Numbered from the stretch's first letter, positions 37,109-46,290 are shown. The stretch: 64,000 bases of DNA from Accumulibacter sp. (GCF_023806635.1 NZ_JAMTDQ010000044.1:1-64000), one strand, 5' to 3'. Notes: generated by a model from the letters alone, not told the origin. Numbers and translations are program-made.

Positions 37109-37891
37109 GTGCCAGGCGAGCGGGCGCTGCTGCCGATCCTGTTCCGTGACGAACACTTGGTGGCGATCGACAAGCCGGCGGGACTGCTGGTGCATCGCAC
37201 GGCTCTCGACAGGCACGAACGCCGCTTTGCCCTGCAGATGTTGCGCGACCAGATTGGCTGCCACGTCTACGCCGTCCACCGCCTCGACCGCGGCACCTCG
37301 GGTGTTCTCCTGTTCGCCCGCAGCAGTGAGGTGGCGCAGTCGCTGGGCGCCATGTTCGCCGAGCGCCGCGTCGTCAAGCGCTATCTCGCGGTCGTCCGCG
37401 GCCATCCGCCGCTGCAGGGCGAGATCGACCATCCGCTGCGCCGCTGCTTCGGCGACGACGAGAACAGCAGCGAGGCGGCCGTGCCGACGATGCAGCAGGC
37501 GGTCACCCACTACCGCCGGCTCGCCTCGATCGAGCTTCCGTACGCCGTCGACCCCTACCCGCAGAGCCGCTATGCGCTGCTTGAGCTGACGCCGCTGAGT
37601 GGCCGCCGTCACCAGCTGCGTCGCCACCTGAAGCACATCGCGCATCCGATCATTGGCGACACGACCCATGGCAAGGCGGCGCACAACCACGTCTTTCGCG
37701 CGCTGCTGGGCTGCGCGAGAATGTTGCTCATGTGTACCGAGCTGCGCTTCGCCCACCCGGTCAGCGGCGTGCCGCTGCGGGTCGTCGCGCCGCTGACCGG
37801 CGAGTTCCTGCACCTCGTCGAGCGGCTGCAGTGGGCCGCGACGCTGCCGCCGGAATGGCTGCCGGCAGGAGTGGCGACCGCCGATGGCTGA
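37109..37891 (+). CDS. truC: TruC-type tRNA pseudouridine synthase
   Basis: A 260-residue RluA-family pseudouridine synthase. The catalytic motif [13 protein letters not shown] contains the nucleophilic Asp; the [13 protein letters not shown] and [13 protein letters not shown] motifs flank it. Length and the GKAAHNH segment favour TruC (tRNA U65) over RluA/C/D. A GTG at 37109 preceded by AGGA is chosen, since the longer frame to 36983 is Arg-rich and unlike the family. It overlaps the next hydrolase gene by 8 bases. Confidence 0.85.
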   Translation: MPGERALLPILFRDEHLVAIDKPAGLLVHRTALDRHERRFALQMLRDQIGCHVYAVHRLDRGTSGVLLFARSSEVAQSLGAMFAERRVVKRYLAVVRGHPPLQGEIDHPLRRCFGDDENSSEAAVPTMQQAVTHYRRLASIELPYAVDPYPQSRYALLELTPLSGRRHQLRRHLKHIAHPIIGDTTHGKAAHNHVFRALLGCARMLLMCTELRFAHPVSGVPLRVVAPLTGEFLHLVERLQWAATLPPEWLPAGVATADG

Positions 37892-38591
37892 GGTCGAGGA
37901 ATCGCTGCTGGCCGGGGTGCCGCTGCTGATCGTGCGGCGCACCGGTGGCGCCCGGGCGTTGCCGACCGTGTTGTGGGTGCACGGTTACGGCGCCAGCAAG
38001 GAGACGCACCTGGCGGAACTCCATCGTCTTGCCGACCGCGGGTTGCAGGCCATCGGCATCGATGCCGTCGGCCACGGCGCGCGTCGCCCTGCCGGTCTGC
38101 CGGGCCGGTTCAGTGGATCGCCGCGCGAGAATGCAGCGATGTTCCGCCGGATCGTCGGCGAGACCGTTGCCGGCCTGCCGCGGCTCGTCGACCAGCTGCT
38201 CGAACTGGGCCGCTGCGTACCCGGCCGGCTCGCGATCGCCGGGGTCTCGATGGGCGGTTGCATCGTCTATGGCGCCATCGCCGCCGATGACCGCTACGCC
38301 GCCGCCGTGGCGCTGCTCGGCTCGCCGGAATGGGTGCGGAGCGATGACGAGGCAGCCTGGCTCGACGCCTTCCACCCGACGGCGCTGCTGTCGATCACCG
38401 CTGCCTGCGACAGCGTGGTACCACCCGCCGCGGCGCGGCAACTGCACGCGCTGCTCGCCGACCGCTACAGCCGGCAGCCCGAGCGGCTGCGTTACGTCGA
38501 ACTGGCGGCAGCGCCACACCTGATGCCGGCCGCGGACTGGGCGACGGCTACCGGTCAGGCTGCGGAATGGCTGACCCGCTTCCTGCTCTGA
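37884..38591 (+). CDS. Alpha/beta hydrolase (prolyl-oligopeptidase-like)
   Basis: A 235-residue alpha/beta hydrolase with the oxyanion motif WVHGYGASK near residue 32, a nucleophile elbow GVSMGG (Ser about residue 117), the acid at ITAACDSVV and the catalytic His in APHLMP near the C terminus. The substrate is not evident; an acyl or peptide esterase is possible. The 8-base overlap with truC implies translational coupling. Confidence 0.8.
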   Translation: MAEVEESLLAGVPLLIVRRTGGARALPTVLWVHGYGASKETHLAELHRLADRGLQAIGIDAVGHGARRPAGLPGRFSGSPRENAAMFRRIVGETVAGLPRLVDQLLELGRCVPGRLAIAGVSMGGCIVYGAIAADDRYAAAVALLGSPEWVRSDDEAAWLDAFHPTALLSITAACDSVVPPAAARQLHALLADRYSRQPERLRYVELAAAPHLMPAADWATATGQAAEWLTRFLL

Positions 38592-38613
38592 CCGTCTGCC
38601 GCGCCCCTGTGCC

Positions 38614-39138
38614 TCACTGTGGATTGCCCTCGACCCGGCTGACCGATGCCGCGGCGGATGCCGGACGTGCGTCCTCGGCCTCGAGGCCGGCGATCACTTC
38701 ACCGGCGATGCGATAGGACTTGCCGCGGAAGAGGGCGATCACCTTGCCGTTGTGGTTGCGGATCGTCGTGTCGTAAACGCCGGTGCGCCCCGCCCGCGAA
38801 CGCTCCTCGCATTCGGCCTCGAGCACCTCGCCTTCGGCTGCCGGCGCCAGGAAATCGATGTGGCACGCCGAGGCGACGGTGTTGCGGTTGTAGGCGTTGC
38901 AGGCATAGGCAAAAGCCGAGTCGGCAAGGGTGAACAGGTAGCCGCCGTGGCAGATGTGGTGGCCATTGACCATGTCCGGTCGAACGACCATCGACATTCG
39001 CGAGTGGCCCGGGCGAACGCTGATGATCTGCAGGCCGATCAACCGGCTGGCTGCGTCGCGGCTGTACATCGCTTCGGCGGTGAGTTCGGCGAGGCGGGCG
39101 GCAGCCTCGGACTCATGGGCGCTGGCATTCTTGGGCAT
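38614..39138 (-). CDS. paaI: PaaI-family hotdog thioesterase
   Basis: A 174-residue hotdog-fold thioesterase. The signature GHHICHGGYLFTLADSAFAYA contains the catalytic Asp, and the SACHIDFLAPA strand follows. PaaI hydrolyses hydroxyphenylacetyl-CoA to relieve CoA trapping. No other paa gene is in the window, so the symbol rests on sequence similarity only. The ATG at 39138 is chosen because the in-frame extension to 39306 overlaps the tRNA-Ser region. It converges on the hydrolase gene. Confidence 0.82.
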   Translation of the reverse strand: MPKNASAHESEAAARLAELTAEAMYSRDAASRLIGLQIISVRPGHSRMSMVVRPDMVNGHHICHGGYLFTLADSAFAYACNAYNRNTVASACHIDFLAPAAEGEVLEAECEERSRAGRTGVYDTTIRNHNGKVIALFRGKSYRIAGEVIAGLEAEDARPASAAASVSRVEGNPQ

Positions 39139-39235
39139 GTGTGGTCCTTTTCGCAGGTTCCCGGTCGGTCGGGATCTGCTGCCCAACCAGGGCCTCACCG
39201 CACCAGGTTGCATGCAGTCGGCGCACACGCCCGGT

Positions 39236-39264
39236 TTGGTGTTCCCCCAGCCTTCTGCTAGAAT
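39236..39264 (+). promoter_or_regulatory. tRNA-Ser promoter
   Basis: TTGGTG (39236-39241) and TAGAAT (39259-39264) are spaced by 17 bases. Predicted initiation is about 39271, six bases before the mature tRNA-Ser 5' end. Confidence 0.65.
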
Positions 39265-39276
39265 CCCCAGCCTTCC

Positions 39277-39367
39277 GGAGAGATGGATGAGTGGTTTAAG
39301 TCGCACGCCTGGAAAGCGTGTTTAGGATAATCTCCTAACGCGGGTTCGAATCCCGCTCTCTCCGCCA
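39277..39367 (+). tRNA. tRNA-Ser (GGA)
   Basis: A 91-nt class II tRNA. It has acceptor stem GGAGAGA/TCTCTCC, an anticodon stem CACGC/GCGTG with GGA anticodon (39311-39313), a long variable arm, the GGTTCGAATCC T-arm core and an encoded CCA end (39365-39367). The long variable arm fits serine. It is monocistronic. Confidence 0.96.
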
Positions 39368-39573
39368 AGATGCGATCCTGATTCAGCAGTCCGGTGGCGA
39401 CACCCCGTTCTGGAACTCGACGTCCGCGCCGGCCGAGTTTCCAGCACGGCTGCGTGGTGCCATGCCACACGAGCCACGCCGACAGGCCGCCGACAGGATG
39501 CGCCGCCCCGCTCACGTGGCCGGACACCGTGCTCCCGGCCGCTGCCACCGACGGCGGCCGGGGTGGGTGGGTG

Positions 39574-41571
39574 CTATTGCTGCAGGACGTAGGTTCCGGG
39601 TGCGTCACAGAGGGCCGCATAGCCGTGCTCCGGGGCGCCCATCGTCGGCGCCCGCTCGCTGCCGGTCGAGTGATCGACGAGCCACTTCTGCCACGCCGGC
39701 CACCACGACCCCTGGTAGCTCGGCGTCGTCTCCTTCCAGGTGGCAGCGTCAAGGAAGCGTTCGCCTTCGCGGCAGACGCTGAGCTGGTAGGAGCGGCGCG
39801 GGCGGCCGGGTTCGTTGACGATGCCGACGTTATGCCCGCCGCTGGTGAGGACGAAGGTTAGTTCGGTGGCGTCGCTTTGCAGGTGCAGCTTGTACACCGA
39901 GCGCCAGGGGGCGACATGGTCGGCAACCGCGGCGACGGCAAAGATCGGCACGTGGATGCTGCTGATCGAGATGGCGCGGCCGCCGACCATGTACTTGCCT
40001 TCGAAGAGCTCATTGTCGACGTACAGGCGGCGCAGGACCTCTGAATGCTGGCGATACGGCATGCGCGTGCCGTCGGCGTTCCAGGCCATCAGGTCGAACA
40101 TCGGTTCCCGGTGCCCGAGGTAATACTCGCGTACCATCTTGGACCAGATCAGGTCGGCTGACTTGAGGAGCTGGAAGCCGCCGGAGACCTGCTTGTGGCC
40201 GAGATAGCCCTTTTCCCACATCATGTCCTCGAGCAGCGTGACTTCGCTGGCGTCCATGAAGACGTTGATCTCGCCGACGTCGGTGAAGTCGGTCATGGTG
40301 GTGAACAGCGTGATGCTCGCCAGGCGGTCGTCGCCCTCACGGGCCATCGCGGCGGCGGCGATGGTCAGCAGGATGCCGCCGAGGCAATAGCCGACGGTAT
40401 GGATCCTGCGACCCGGGAGAATCTCCGAGATGGCGTCGATGGCGGCCATCGTGCCGAGCTTGCGATAGTCCTCCATGCCAAGGTTGCGGTGCTCGGCGCG
40501 TGGGTTCATCCAGGAGATCATGAACACCGTGTGCCCGCGGTCGACCAGGTACTTGACCAAGGAGTTGTGTGGCGACAGGTCGAGGATGTAGTACTTCATC
40601 ATCCACGCCGACTGCATCAGGACCGGTTCGCGCTGCACGGTTTCGGTGGTCGGCGAATACTGGATCAGTTCCATCAGCAGGTTGCGATAAACGACCTTGC
40701 CGGGAGTGATGGCGAGGTTCTCGCCGACGCGGAAGGCCTCGATGCCGGCAGGCTTCTCGTCACGCAGCGAGCGGCGCATGTCTTCCCGATAGAACTCGGC
40801 ACCGCGCGCGAGATTGGCGCCGCGCTCCTGGATGGTCGTCTCGGCGATCTCCGGATTGAGGAAGGGGATGTTGCAGGGGGCGGTCATGTCGAGGATCTGC
40901 TTGGCAGTGAACCAGACGGCCGCTTCGGCATGCTTGGAGACGCCACGAATCCCCGTCGTCGCGTTGTGCCACCACTGCTGGTTGAGCAGGAAGCCCTGTG
41001 ACACCACGTTGTAGGGATAGCGTTCCCACCCCGGATGGTCGAAGCGATGGTCGCCGGGGAGCGGCTTGATGCATGGTTCCGCCTTGCCGGTGACGGCGGA
41101 CGAGAGCGCGTAGGCGCCCAGACGCATCGCCTTGCGCAGCGCCTTGGCGCCAAGCTGGAACTGCTTGCCGGGTGAGGATGCGAGATGCACCGTCCAGTCA
41201 AGATAGGCCATCGCCAGCGATGCCGGCGAGATGCCGCCACTCATCTGGCCGAGCGCGATGTTCGTCATGCGGTCGATGTTTTCCAGGGCGTCCGAGTCCA
41301 GCAGGTGGCGGTCACCCAGCCGCCGCGAGAGGTCGCCCTGGGCCGTCCGCGGCGCTGCGGCCGCCGCAGCGGGCAGGGGTTCGGGGGCGGGCGCCGCCTG
41401 CGCCGTTGCTGCGGGCGCCGCGTCGGCAGCCGGGATCGCCGGCGCTGCCACGTTCTTCCTGCGACTGCCCGCAGTCGAGCGGCTGCGTCGCTTCGCCGAC
41501 GCGACGGGTGATGTGCCGGGATCTGCTCCTGCCGCGTCGCCGGGCGGAACTTGTTCAACAGTCTGGACCAT
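39574..41571 (-). CDS. phaC: Class I polyhydroxyalkanoate synthase
   Basis: A 665-residue PHA synthase that polymerises (R)-3-hydroxyacyl-CoA into storage polyester on granules. The lipase-like box GYCLGG puts the catalytic Cys at residue 396; the acid and the His in SGGHNVG lie in the last quarter. Residues 1-80 are an Ala/Pro/Arg-rich, probably disordered extension, absent from the short class III enzyme downstream. The length is slightly above the usual class I (about 590). GGAGAG precedes the ATG. It diverges from the SDR-thiolase-MaoC-phaEC run, implying shared control across 555 bp. Confidence 0.93.
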   Translation of the reverse strand: MVQTVEQVPPGDAAGADPGTSPVASAKRRSRSTAGSRRKNVAAPAIPAADAAPAATAQAAPAPEPLPAAAAAAPRTAQGDLSRRLGDRHLLDSDALENIDRMTNIALGQMSGGISPASLAMAYLDWTVHLASSPGKQFQLGAKALRKAMRLGAYALSSAVTGKAEPCIKPLPGDHRFDHPGWERYPYNVVSQGFLLNQQWWHNATTGIRGVSKHAEAAVWFTAKQILDMTAPCNIPFLNPEIAETTIQERGANLARGAEFYREDMRRSLRDEKPAGIEAFRVGENLAITPGKVVYRNLLMELIQYSPTTETVQREPVLMQSAWMMKYYILDLSPHNSLVKYLVDRGHTVFMISWMNPRAEHRNLGMEDYRKLGTMAAIDAISEILPGRRIHTVGYCLGGILLTIAAAAMAREGDDRLASITLFTTMTDFTDVGEINVFMDASEVTLLEDMMWEKGYLGHKQVSGGFQLLKSADLIWSKMVREYYLGHREPMFDLMAWNADGTRMPYRQHSEVLRRLYVDNELFEGKYMVGGRAISISSIHVPIFAVAAVADHVAPWRSVYKLHLQSDATELTFVLTSGGHNVGIVNEPGRPRRSYQLSVCREGERFLDAATWKETTPSYQGSWWPAWQKWLVDHSTGSERAPTMGAPEHGYAALCDAPGTYVLQQ

Positions 41572-41611
41572 GGGGGGCTCTCCGTTGTGCTCTGTGACAG
41601 GCGTCCATCGT

Positions 41612-41625
41612 GCGCACCGGTGCGC
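41612..41625. promoter_or_regulatory. 14-bp palindrome upstream of phaC
   Basis: GCGCACCGGTGCGC is a perfect palindrome 40 bases upstream of the phaC ATG. Its position in the predicted leader fits an operator for a dimeric repressor such as a PhaR-type regulator. It does not match a consensus I can name, and GC-rich palindromes arise easily in this genome. Confidence 0.35.
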
Positions 41626-41808
41626 GCGTGTGAGGCTATCCTAAGGCATCGCCGGAGTGCCGTCCTGATCCAGGTCAACTGCTGCCGCTGCGACGCGAGC
41701 CGCTCGCCGCCGCAGGTCCCGGCGCGGGCTGCCGCCGTTGGTTGCGACGGCTCGCCGCTGTTCGATGTGCCCTTCGGTCTGGCGGCTGTGTTGCAGTGCG
41801 CCTGATGC

Positions 41809-41838
41809 TTGACTCAACGGTGCTCAACGGTCGACAAT
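41809..41838 (+). promoter_or_regulatory. Putative promoter of SDR-to-phaEC run
   Basis: TTGACT (41809-41814) and GACAAT (41833-41838) are separated by 18 bases. CTCAACGGT occurs twice with a 10-base period (41813-41821 and 41823-41831) across the spacer, a possible operator. The implied leader is about 280 nt. Confidence 0.45.
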
Positions 41839-42126
41839 GCCGGGATTGCTCGTACTGGCAGCAGCAACGTCCGCCGGGGTCGCTGCTGAGGGGAGATCCG
41901 GGGCATGCGACACCGGGCTTGCTGCTGCGGGGCAGCATCTTCAGGCGACTTCTTGTCGCCGCGGCGCCGGGCCACGCAAAGGATGGCGGGACAGGCGAAT
42001 CAGGCACGCAGACGCGGCACGCAATTTCCTGTGACGACGACGGTTTCGAGACTCCTCGGAGCGGTGGTCGGCGCAGGCCAGGAGCGCGGCATCGTGTGAT
42101 GTCGCGGTATTTTTTTGGGGGTTGAC

Positions 42127-42894
42127 ATGCAAATCAATGGCAGTGTGTTTGTGGTAACGGGCGCAGGTTCGGGTCTCGGAGCAGAAACGGCGAGCGGCCT
42201 GGTCAGCGCGGGTGGCAAGGTGGTGATCGTCGACGTGGACGCCGGTGCCGGCGAGGCGCAGGCCGCCGCGCTGGGCGCCAATGCGCGGTTTGCCAAGACT
42301 GACGTCACCGACGAGGCGAGCGCACGCGCCGCCATCGACCTCGCCGTCAGCGAATTCGGCGGTGTGCACGGACTGGTCCAGTGCGCCGGCGTTGCTCCAC
42401 CGAAGAAGGTCCTGGGCCGCGAAGGTCCGCACGACCTGGCGACCTTCGCGCGGGTGGTCAACATCAATCTCGTCGGTACTTTCAACATGATTCGCCTGGC
42501 TGCCGAGGCCATGGCGCGCAACGAACCGAACGCAGGGGGCGAGCGCGGCGTGATCGTCAACACGGCTTCGGTGGCTGCTTACGATGGGCAGATCGGGCAA
42601 GCCGCCTATGCCTCGTCGAAAGCGGGGGTCGTTGGACTGACGCTGCCGGTGGCGCGCGAACTTGCGGCGCATGGCATCCGCGTCGTCACGATCGCCCCCG
42701 GCATCTTCGAGACGCCGATGCTCAAGGGCCTGCCGCAGGCGGCGCAGGATTCCCTCGGCAAGATGGTGCCGTTCCCGTCGCGCCTTGGCAAGCCGGCCGA
42801 GTACGCGGCGCTGGTGCGCCACATCTGCGAGAACGGCTACCTCAACGGTGAGGTCATCCGCCTCGACGGCGCCATCCGCATGGCCGCCAAGTAA
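42127..42894 (+). CDS. SDR 3-hydroxyacyl-CoA dehydrogenase-like
   Basis: A 255-residue short-chain dehydrogenase. The cofactor motif TGAGSGLG is near residue 10, a VDVD strand near 37-40 suggests NAD preference, and the catalytic triad is in [11 protein letters not shown]...YASSK. It resembles the HSD10 / 3-hydroxy-2-methylbutyryl-CoA dehydrogenase branch, which normally makes or uses (S)-3-hydroxyacyl-CoA, rather than NADPH-dependent PhaB. The GGGGG before ATG 42127 may act as a ribosome-binding site. It is the first gene of the run leading to phaEC. Confidence 0.85.
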   Translation: MQINGSVFVVTGAGSGLGAETASGLVSAGGKVVIVDVDAGAGEAQAAALGANARFAKTDVTDEASARAAIDLAVSEFGGVHGLVQCAGVAPPKKVLGREGPHDLATFARVVNINLVGTFNMIRLAAEAMARNEPNAGGERGVIVNTASVAAYDGQIGQAAYASSKAGVVGLTLPVARELAAHGIRVVTIAPGIFETPMLKGLPQAAQDSLGKMVPFPSRLGKPAEYAALVRHICENGYLNGEVIRLDGAIRMAAK

Positions 42895-42920
42895 TTCGCG
42901 GACGGGCTGGAGATCAACCA

Positions 42921-42937
42921 GGCGGGCGTTGCCCGCC
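42921..42937 (+). other. Intercistronic hairpin, SDR-thiolase
   Basis: GGCGGGC and GCCCGCC form a 7-bp stem with a GTT loop, 19 bases before the thiolase ATG. There is no T tract after it, so mRNA processing or stabilisation is likelier than termination. Confidence 0.5.
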
Positions 42938-42956
42938 CATTTGCAAGGAGTGTCTC

Positions 42957-44138
42957 ATGAGTGAGTCTGTTGTCATTGTCGGCGCCAAGCGGACGCCGGT
43001 GGGTTCCTTTCAGGGCCAGTTCGCCGCGCTGAGCGCGCCGCAGCTCGCGGCCGTTGCAATCAAGGCTGCCGTCGAACAGGCGGGAGTCAAGGGAGAGGAT
43101 ATCGATGAAGCGCTGATGGGCTGCTGCCTGATGGCCGGTGTGCGGCAGGCGCCGGCACGGCAGGCCGTGCTCGGAGCGGGTCTGCCGAAGTCGGTGCCAT
43201 GCACCACGCTGACCAAGATGTGCAGTTCGGCGCAGAAATCGGTCATGATCGCCCACGACGAGTTGTTGGCGGGTTCGATCAACGTCGCCGTCGCCGGCGG
43301 CATGGAGTCGATGACGAATGCACCGCACGTCCTGACGACCGCCCGTTCGGGTTACCGGCTGGGCAACGGCGTCCTGCACGACCACATGTTCCTCGACGGC
43401 CTCGAGGATGCCTATGAGCAGGGCAAGCTGATGGGCGCCTTTGCCGAACTGTGTGTCGACAAGTACAGCTTCTCGCGTGAGGCGATGGACGCCTTTGCCG
43501 TCGAGTCGGTGACGCGGGCGCAGAAGGCGGTGACCGCTGGCGTCTTCGCGGCCGAGATCGCTCCGGTCACGATCACCACGCGCAAGGGCGAGGAAGTGAT
43601 CTCTCTCGACGAGACGCCGATGAAATGCGACGCGTCGAAGATCAGCAAGCTGAAGCCGGCCTTCAAGAAGGACGGTGCGGTGACGCCGGCCAATTCGTCA
43701 TCGATCTCCGACGGCGCAGCCGCCTTCGTCCTGATGCGCGAATCCGACGCCACCAAGGCGGGTATCAAGCCGCTGGCCCGGATCGTCGGTCATGCCACCT
43801 TCGCCCATGATCCGGCCTGGTTTACGACGGCACCGGTCTATGCCTTCCAGAAGCTGCTGCAGAAGGCCGGCTGGCAGACCAGCGACGTCGACCTATGGGA
43901 GATCAACGAGGCCTTCGCAGCGGTGACGATGGCCTCGATGCGTGACCTCGACCTGCCGCACGACAAGGTGAACGTCAATGGCGGCGCGTGTGCGCTCGGC
44001 CATCCGATCGGCGCCACCGGTTCGCGGATTCTGGTGACGCTGCTCTATGCGCTGAAGGCGCGCGGCCTCAAGCGTGGCATTGCCGGACTGTGCGCCGGTG
44101 GTGGCGAGGCAACCGCCATCGCCATCGAAGTCCTCTGA
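42957..44138 (+). CDS. Acetyl-CoA acetyltransferase (thiolase)
   Basis: A 393-residue thiolase. It condenses two acetyl-CoA, or acetyl-CoA with propionyl-CoA, to 3-ketoacyl-CoA, or runs in reverse. The nucleophilic Cys is in TLTKMCSSAQKSVM near residue 89, where most PHA thiolases read CGSG; NEAFAAV, GGACALGHPIGATG and the second Cys in GLCAGGGEA are canonical. AAGGAG lies before the ATG at 42957. In this locus it would supply precursor for PHA synthesis. Confidence 0.92.
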   Translation: MSESVVIVGAKRTPVGSFQGQFAALSAPQLAAVAIKAAVEQAGVKGEDIDEALMGCCLMAGVRQAPARQAVLGAGLPKSVPCTTLTKMCSSAQKSVMIAHDELLAGSINVAVAGGMESMTNAPHVLTTARSGYRLGNGVLHDHMFLDGLEDAYEQGKLMGAFAELCVDKYSFSREAMDAFAVESVTRAQKAVTAGVFAAEIAPVTITTRKGEEVISLDETPMKCDASKISKLKPAFKKDGAVTPANSSSISDGAAAFVLMRESDATKAGIKPLARIVGHATFAHDPAWFTTAPVYAFQKLLQKAGWQTSDVDLWEINEAFAAVTMASMRDLDLPHDKVNVNGGACALGHPIGATGSRILVTLLYALKARGLKRGIAGLCAGGGEATAIAIEVL

Positions 44139-44158
44139 GCCAGTCGCCAACCCATGCA

Positions 44159-44181
44159 CCCACCCCGCATGGCGGGGTGGG
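44159..44181 (+). other. Intercistronic hairpin, thiolase-MaoC
   Basis: CCCACCCCGC (44159-44168) pairs perfectly with GCGGGGTGGG (44172-44181) around a 3-base loop, 20 bases after the thiolase stop and 16 before the MaoC ATG. The stem is very stable but lacks a T tract, so a role in differential mRNA stability is likelier than termination. Confidence 0.6.
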
Positions 44182-44196
44182 CCAGGAGTGAATCCG

Positions 44197-44637
44197 ATGT
44201 TGATCGACAAGAAACATATCGGCATGAAAGTGCCGCCACACTCGGTGACCCCGACGGCGTGGCAACTCAAGTGGTTTGCGAAGGCGACCGGGGAGACGAA
44301 CCCGATCTACTTCGACGAGGCGGCCGCTGCGCAGGCCGGCCTGCCCGGCGTGCTGGTGCCGCCGACCTTCTTCTTCTGCATGGACATGGACAAGGACCAT
44401 CCTTTCGACTACCTCGAGACGATGGGCTGCGACCTCGGCAAGATGCTGCATGGTGAGCAGTCATTCGTCTATCACCAACCGGTCCATTCGGGTGAGAAGC
44501 TGGATTTCGATGGCGTCATCACCGACATCTACGACAAGAAGAACGGCGCTCTGCAGTTCGTCGTCAAGGATGTCAAGGTGCTGCGCCAGGGCGAACTGGT
44601 GTGCGACGTGCACTCCGTGATGGTCATTCGGGCATAG
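44197..44637 (+). CDS. MaoC-type dehydratase subunit (FAS1-like N domain)
   Basis: A 146-residue hotdog protein resembling the N-terminal half of MaoC-like hydratases, with the WFAKATGETNPIYFDE stretch (residues 26-41) and the VPPTFFFC segment. It lacks the Asp-His catalytic pair of R-hydratases, suggesting a non-catalytic subunit paired with the next gene. The ATG at 44197 follows CAGGAG. It lies 10 bp upstream of the second MaoC gene. Confidence 0.83.
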   Translation: MLIDKKHIGMKVPPHSVTPTAWQLKWFAKATGETNPIYFDEAAAAQAGLPGVLVPPTFFFCMDMDKDHPFDYLETMGCDLGKMLHGEQSFVYHQPVHSGEKLDFDGVITDIYDKKNGALQFVVKDVKVLRQGELVCDVHSVMVIRA

Positions 44638-44647
44638 GGGAAGGTCG

Positions 44648-45067
44648 ATGACGAAACCGAATTTTGATGCGCTGAACGTTGGCGATGCGATCCCGTCGTT
44701 CACCACCGAGCCGGTGTCGCGGCTGACGCTGGCGCTCTACGCCACGGGTTCCGGTGACCACCATCCGCTGCACCTCGATCAGGATTACGTGCGCTCGAAG
44801 GGGATTCCGGACGTTTTCGCGCACGGCATGCTCGGCATGGCCTATCTCGGCCGACTGTTGACGCAATGGGTGCCGCAGGCGGCGATTCGCAGCTTCGGCG
44901 TTCGTTTCACGGCCATCACGCAGGTTGGTGAGCGCCTCGTGTGCACCGGCAAGGTGGTCGAGAAGCTGGAGCAGGCCGGTGAGAAATGTGTTCGTCTCGA
45001 GTTGACCTGCGCCAATGAGCAGGGTGAGGCGAAGCACAAGGCAGATGCAGTGGTGGCCCTGACCTGA
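44648..45067 (+). CDS. MaoC-type enoyl-CoA hydratase catalytic subunit
   Basis: A 139-residue hotdog hydratase with the conserved GSGDHHPLHLDQDY motif (about 35-48), in which Asp and His form the catalytic pair of (R)-specific enoyl-CoA hydratases, followed by the FAHGMLGMAYLGR helix. With the preceding subunit it probably forms a heteromeric R-hydratase, able to deliver (R)-3-hydroxyacyl-CoA directly to the PHA synthases. Confidence 0.86.
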   Translation: MTKPNFDALNVGDAIPSFTTEPVSRLTLALYATGSGDHHPLHLDQDYVRSKGIPDVFAHGMLGMAYLGRLLTQWVPQAAIRSFGVRFTAITQVGERLVCTGKVVEKLEQAGEKCVRLELTCANEQGEAKHKADAVVALT

Positions 45068-45097
45068 TACCCCCAGGGCCAAGACATCTGCATGATC

Positions 45098-45119
45098 GCG
45101 GCCGTCGTCAGACGGCCGC
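45098..45119 (+). terminator. Hairpin between maoC and phaE
   Basis: GCGGCCGTC and GACGGCCGC form a 9-bp stem with a 4-base loop, 31 bases after the MaoC stop, followed by AGTTTGGTTGT, which is only moderately T-rich. It may be a partial terminator or processing site that lowers readthrough into phaE. Confidence 0.45.
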
Positions 45120-45210
45120 AGTTTGGTTGTAGAGTGCACTCAGTCTACCGTCGGGTATCCGCCTGCCGTGCCGGCAGGTGTGCCCGGCACACTGAAAGGA
45201 GATCACAGGA

Positions 45211-46290
45211 GTGGAAAACAAGAATCCGAATGACCAAATCAAGGGCGTCGTCAACGCTTGGGCTGACATGCAGAAGCGGATGTGGGGCGACTGGGCCTCG
45301 CTGCTGCAGAATCTCCCTGGCGTTGAAGGTGGTCCTGCCGAGGCCGTCAAGAAGGGGGTGGTTGCCGCGACCACGGGCACGAACGAGGCTGCCCGCATGC
45401 TGATGGATCGCATGAACAGCAGCCAGACGGCGATGAACCGCGTGATGGATTTCTTCTTCAAGTCGATGAAGGTCGTCGCGCCGAACATGGATGCCGGCAA
45501 GGACTGGCGGCCCGACCTCAAGGGCTTTGCCGAGCAGTGGGCCAAGGAGTCGACGGCCATGCTCGAGCGCAGTTCCGGCCTCGCTTCGCACCTTGGCGCC
45601 CTCGGCGGAACGCTGAACAAGGACCTGCCCGAGGCCTTCGGACCCTGGCTGTCCTTCCTGATGCAGGCCGCTTCTGCCGGCCACGTCGGCGAAGCGATGA
45701 TTGGCGGCACAGCCGGACTCAATCGCCTGCTGTCGATGGAAGGAGAGGGCAGCGCACTCGCAGGGGTCGGCGAGATTCCCCTGTTTGGCGCGTCGCGCGA
45801 GAAGAATGCGAAGCTGTTGCGTCTCGTCGACGCGGTCGTTGATCTGCGCAAGGACAGCCTGACCTTCCACACTGCCTTCGCCGAGGCACTGTCGAGAGCA
45901 GTCGAAGCGACCGTCGAGGAACTCGCCAAGGTCGCCGCGAAGGGCGAGAAGATCAGCTCGGTGCGCCAGGTGATGGGCCTCTGGTACCGCACGGCCGACA
46001 AGTCATTGCTGGTGACCTTCAATACGCAGGAGTTCCTCGACAAGCAGAACGCCTTCACCAGGTCGCAACAGCAATTCAAGCTCGCCCAGCGGGCGGTCGT
46101 CGAGGACGTCTTCCGTGGTCTGGACATGCCGACGCGCAGCGAACTGGATGAGGCCTATCAGGTGATCCACGAACTCAAGATGGAGGTCCGGGCTCTCAAG
46201 AAGGCATTGCTGCCGGCAGCAACGGCGGCAGCGACCAAGGCCGTCACTGCGCCGCGCAAGGCTGCGGCAGCGCGTGCCAAGAGCGAATGA
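45211..46290 (+). CDS. phaE: Class III PHA synthase subunit PhaE
   Basis: A 359-residue protein of mostly alpha-helical content matching PhaE, the regulatory partner that activates class III PhaC. The N-terminal WADMQKRMWGDW stretch and the C-terminal RSELDEAYQVIHELKMEVRAL helix are typical. The end is Ala/Lys-rich, perhaps contacting granules. The GTG start has AAAGGAG and CAGGA upstream. It directly precedes phaC (class III), 63 bp apart. Confidence 0.88.
   Translation: MENKNPNDQIKGVVNAWADMQKRMWGDWASLLQNLPGVEGGPAEAVKKGVVAATTGTNEAARMLMDRMNSSQTAMNRVMDFFFKSMKVVAPNMDAGKDWRPDLKGFAEQWAKESTAMLERSSGLASHLGALGGTLNKDLPEAFGPWLSFLMQAASAGHVGEAMIGGTAGLNRLLSMEGEGSALAGVGEIPLFGASREKNAKLLRLVDAVVDLRKDSLTFHTAFAEALSRAVEATVEELAKVAAKGEKISSVRQVMGLWYRTADKSLLVTFNTQEFLDKQNAFTRSQQQFKLAQRAVVEDVFRGLDMPTRSELDEAYQVIHELKMEVRALKKALLPAATAAATKAVTAPRKAAAARAKSE

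Larger units (their letters stand above)
41572..42126. other. 555-bp divergent PHA control region
   Basis: No convincing gene lies between the divergent phaC and SDR genes. The region holds a 14-bp palindrome (41612-41625) in the phaC leader and a TTGACT/GACAAT promoter with a CTCAACGGT direct repeat (41809-41838) for the rightward run. A T-rich stretch (42111-42117) lies just before the SDR ribosome-binding site. Confidence 0.6.

Noticed and set aside
44159-44181. Rho-independent terminator after thiolase
   Set aside because: The stem is strong but no T tract follows, and the next coupled gene starts 16 bases later.
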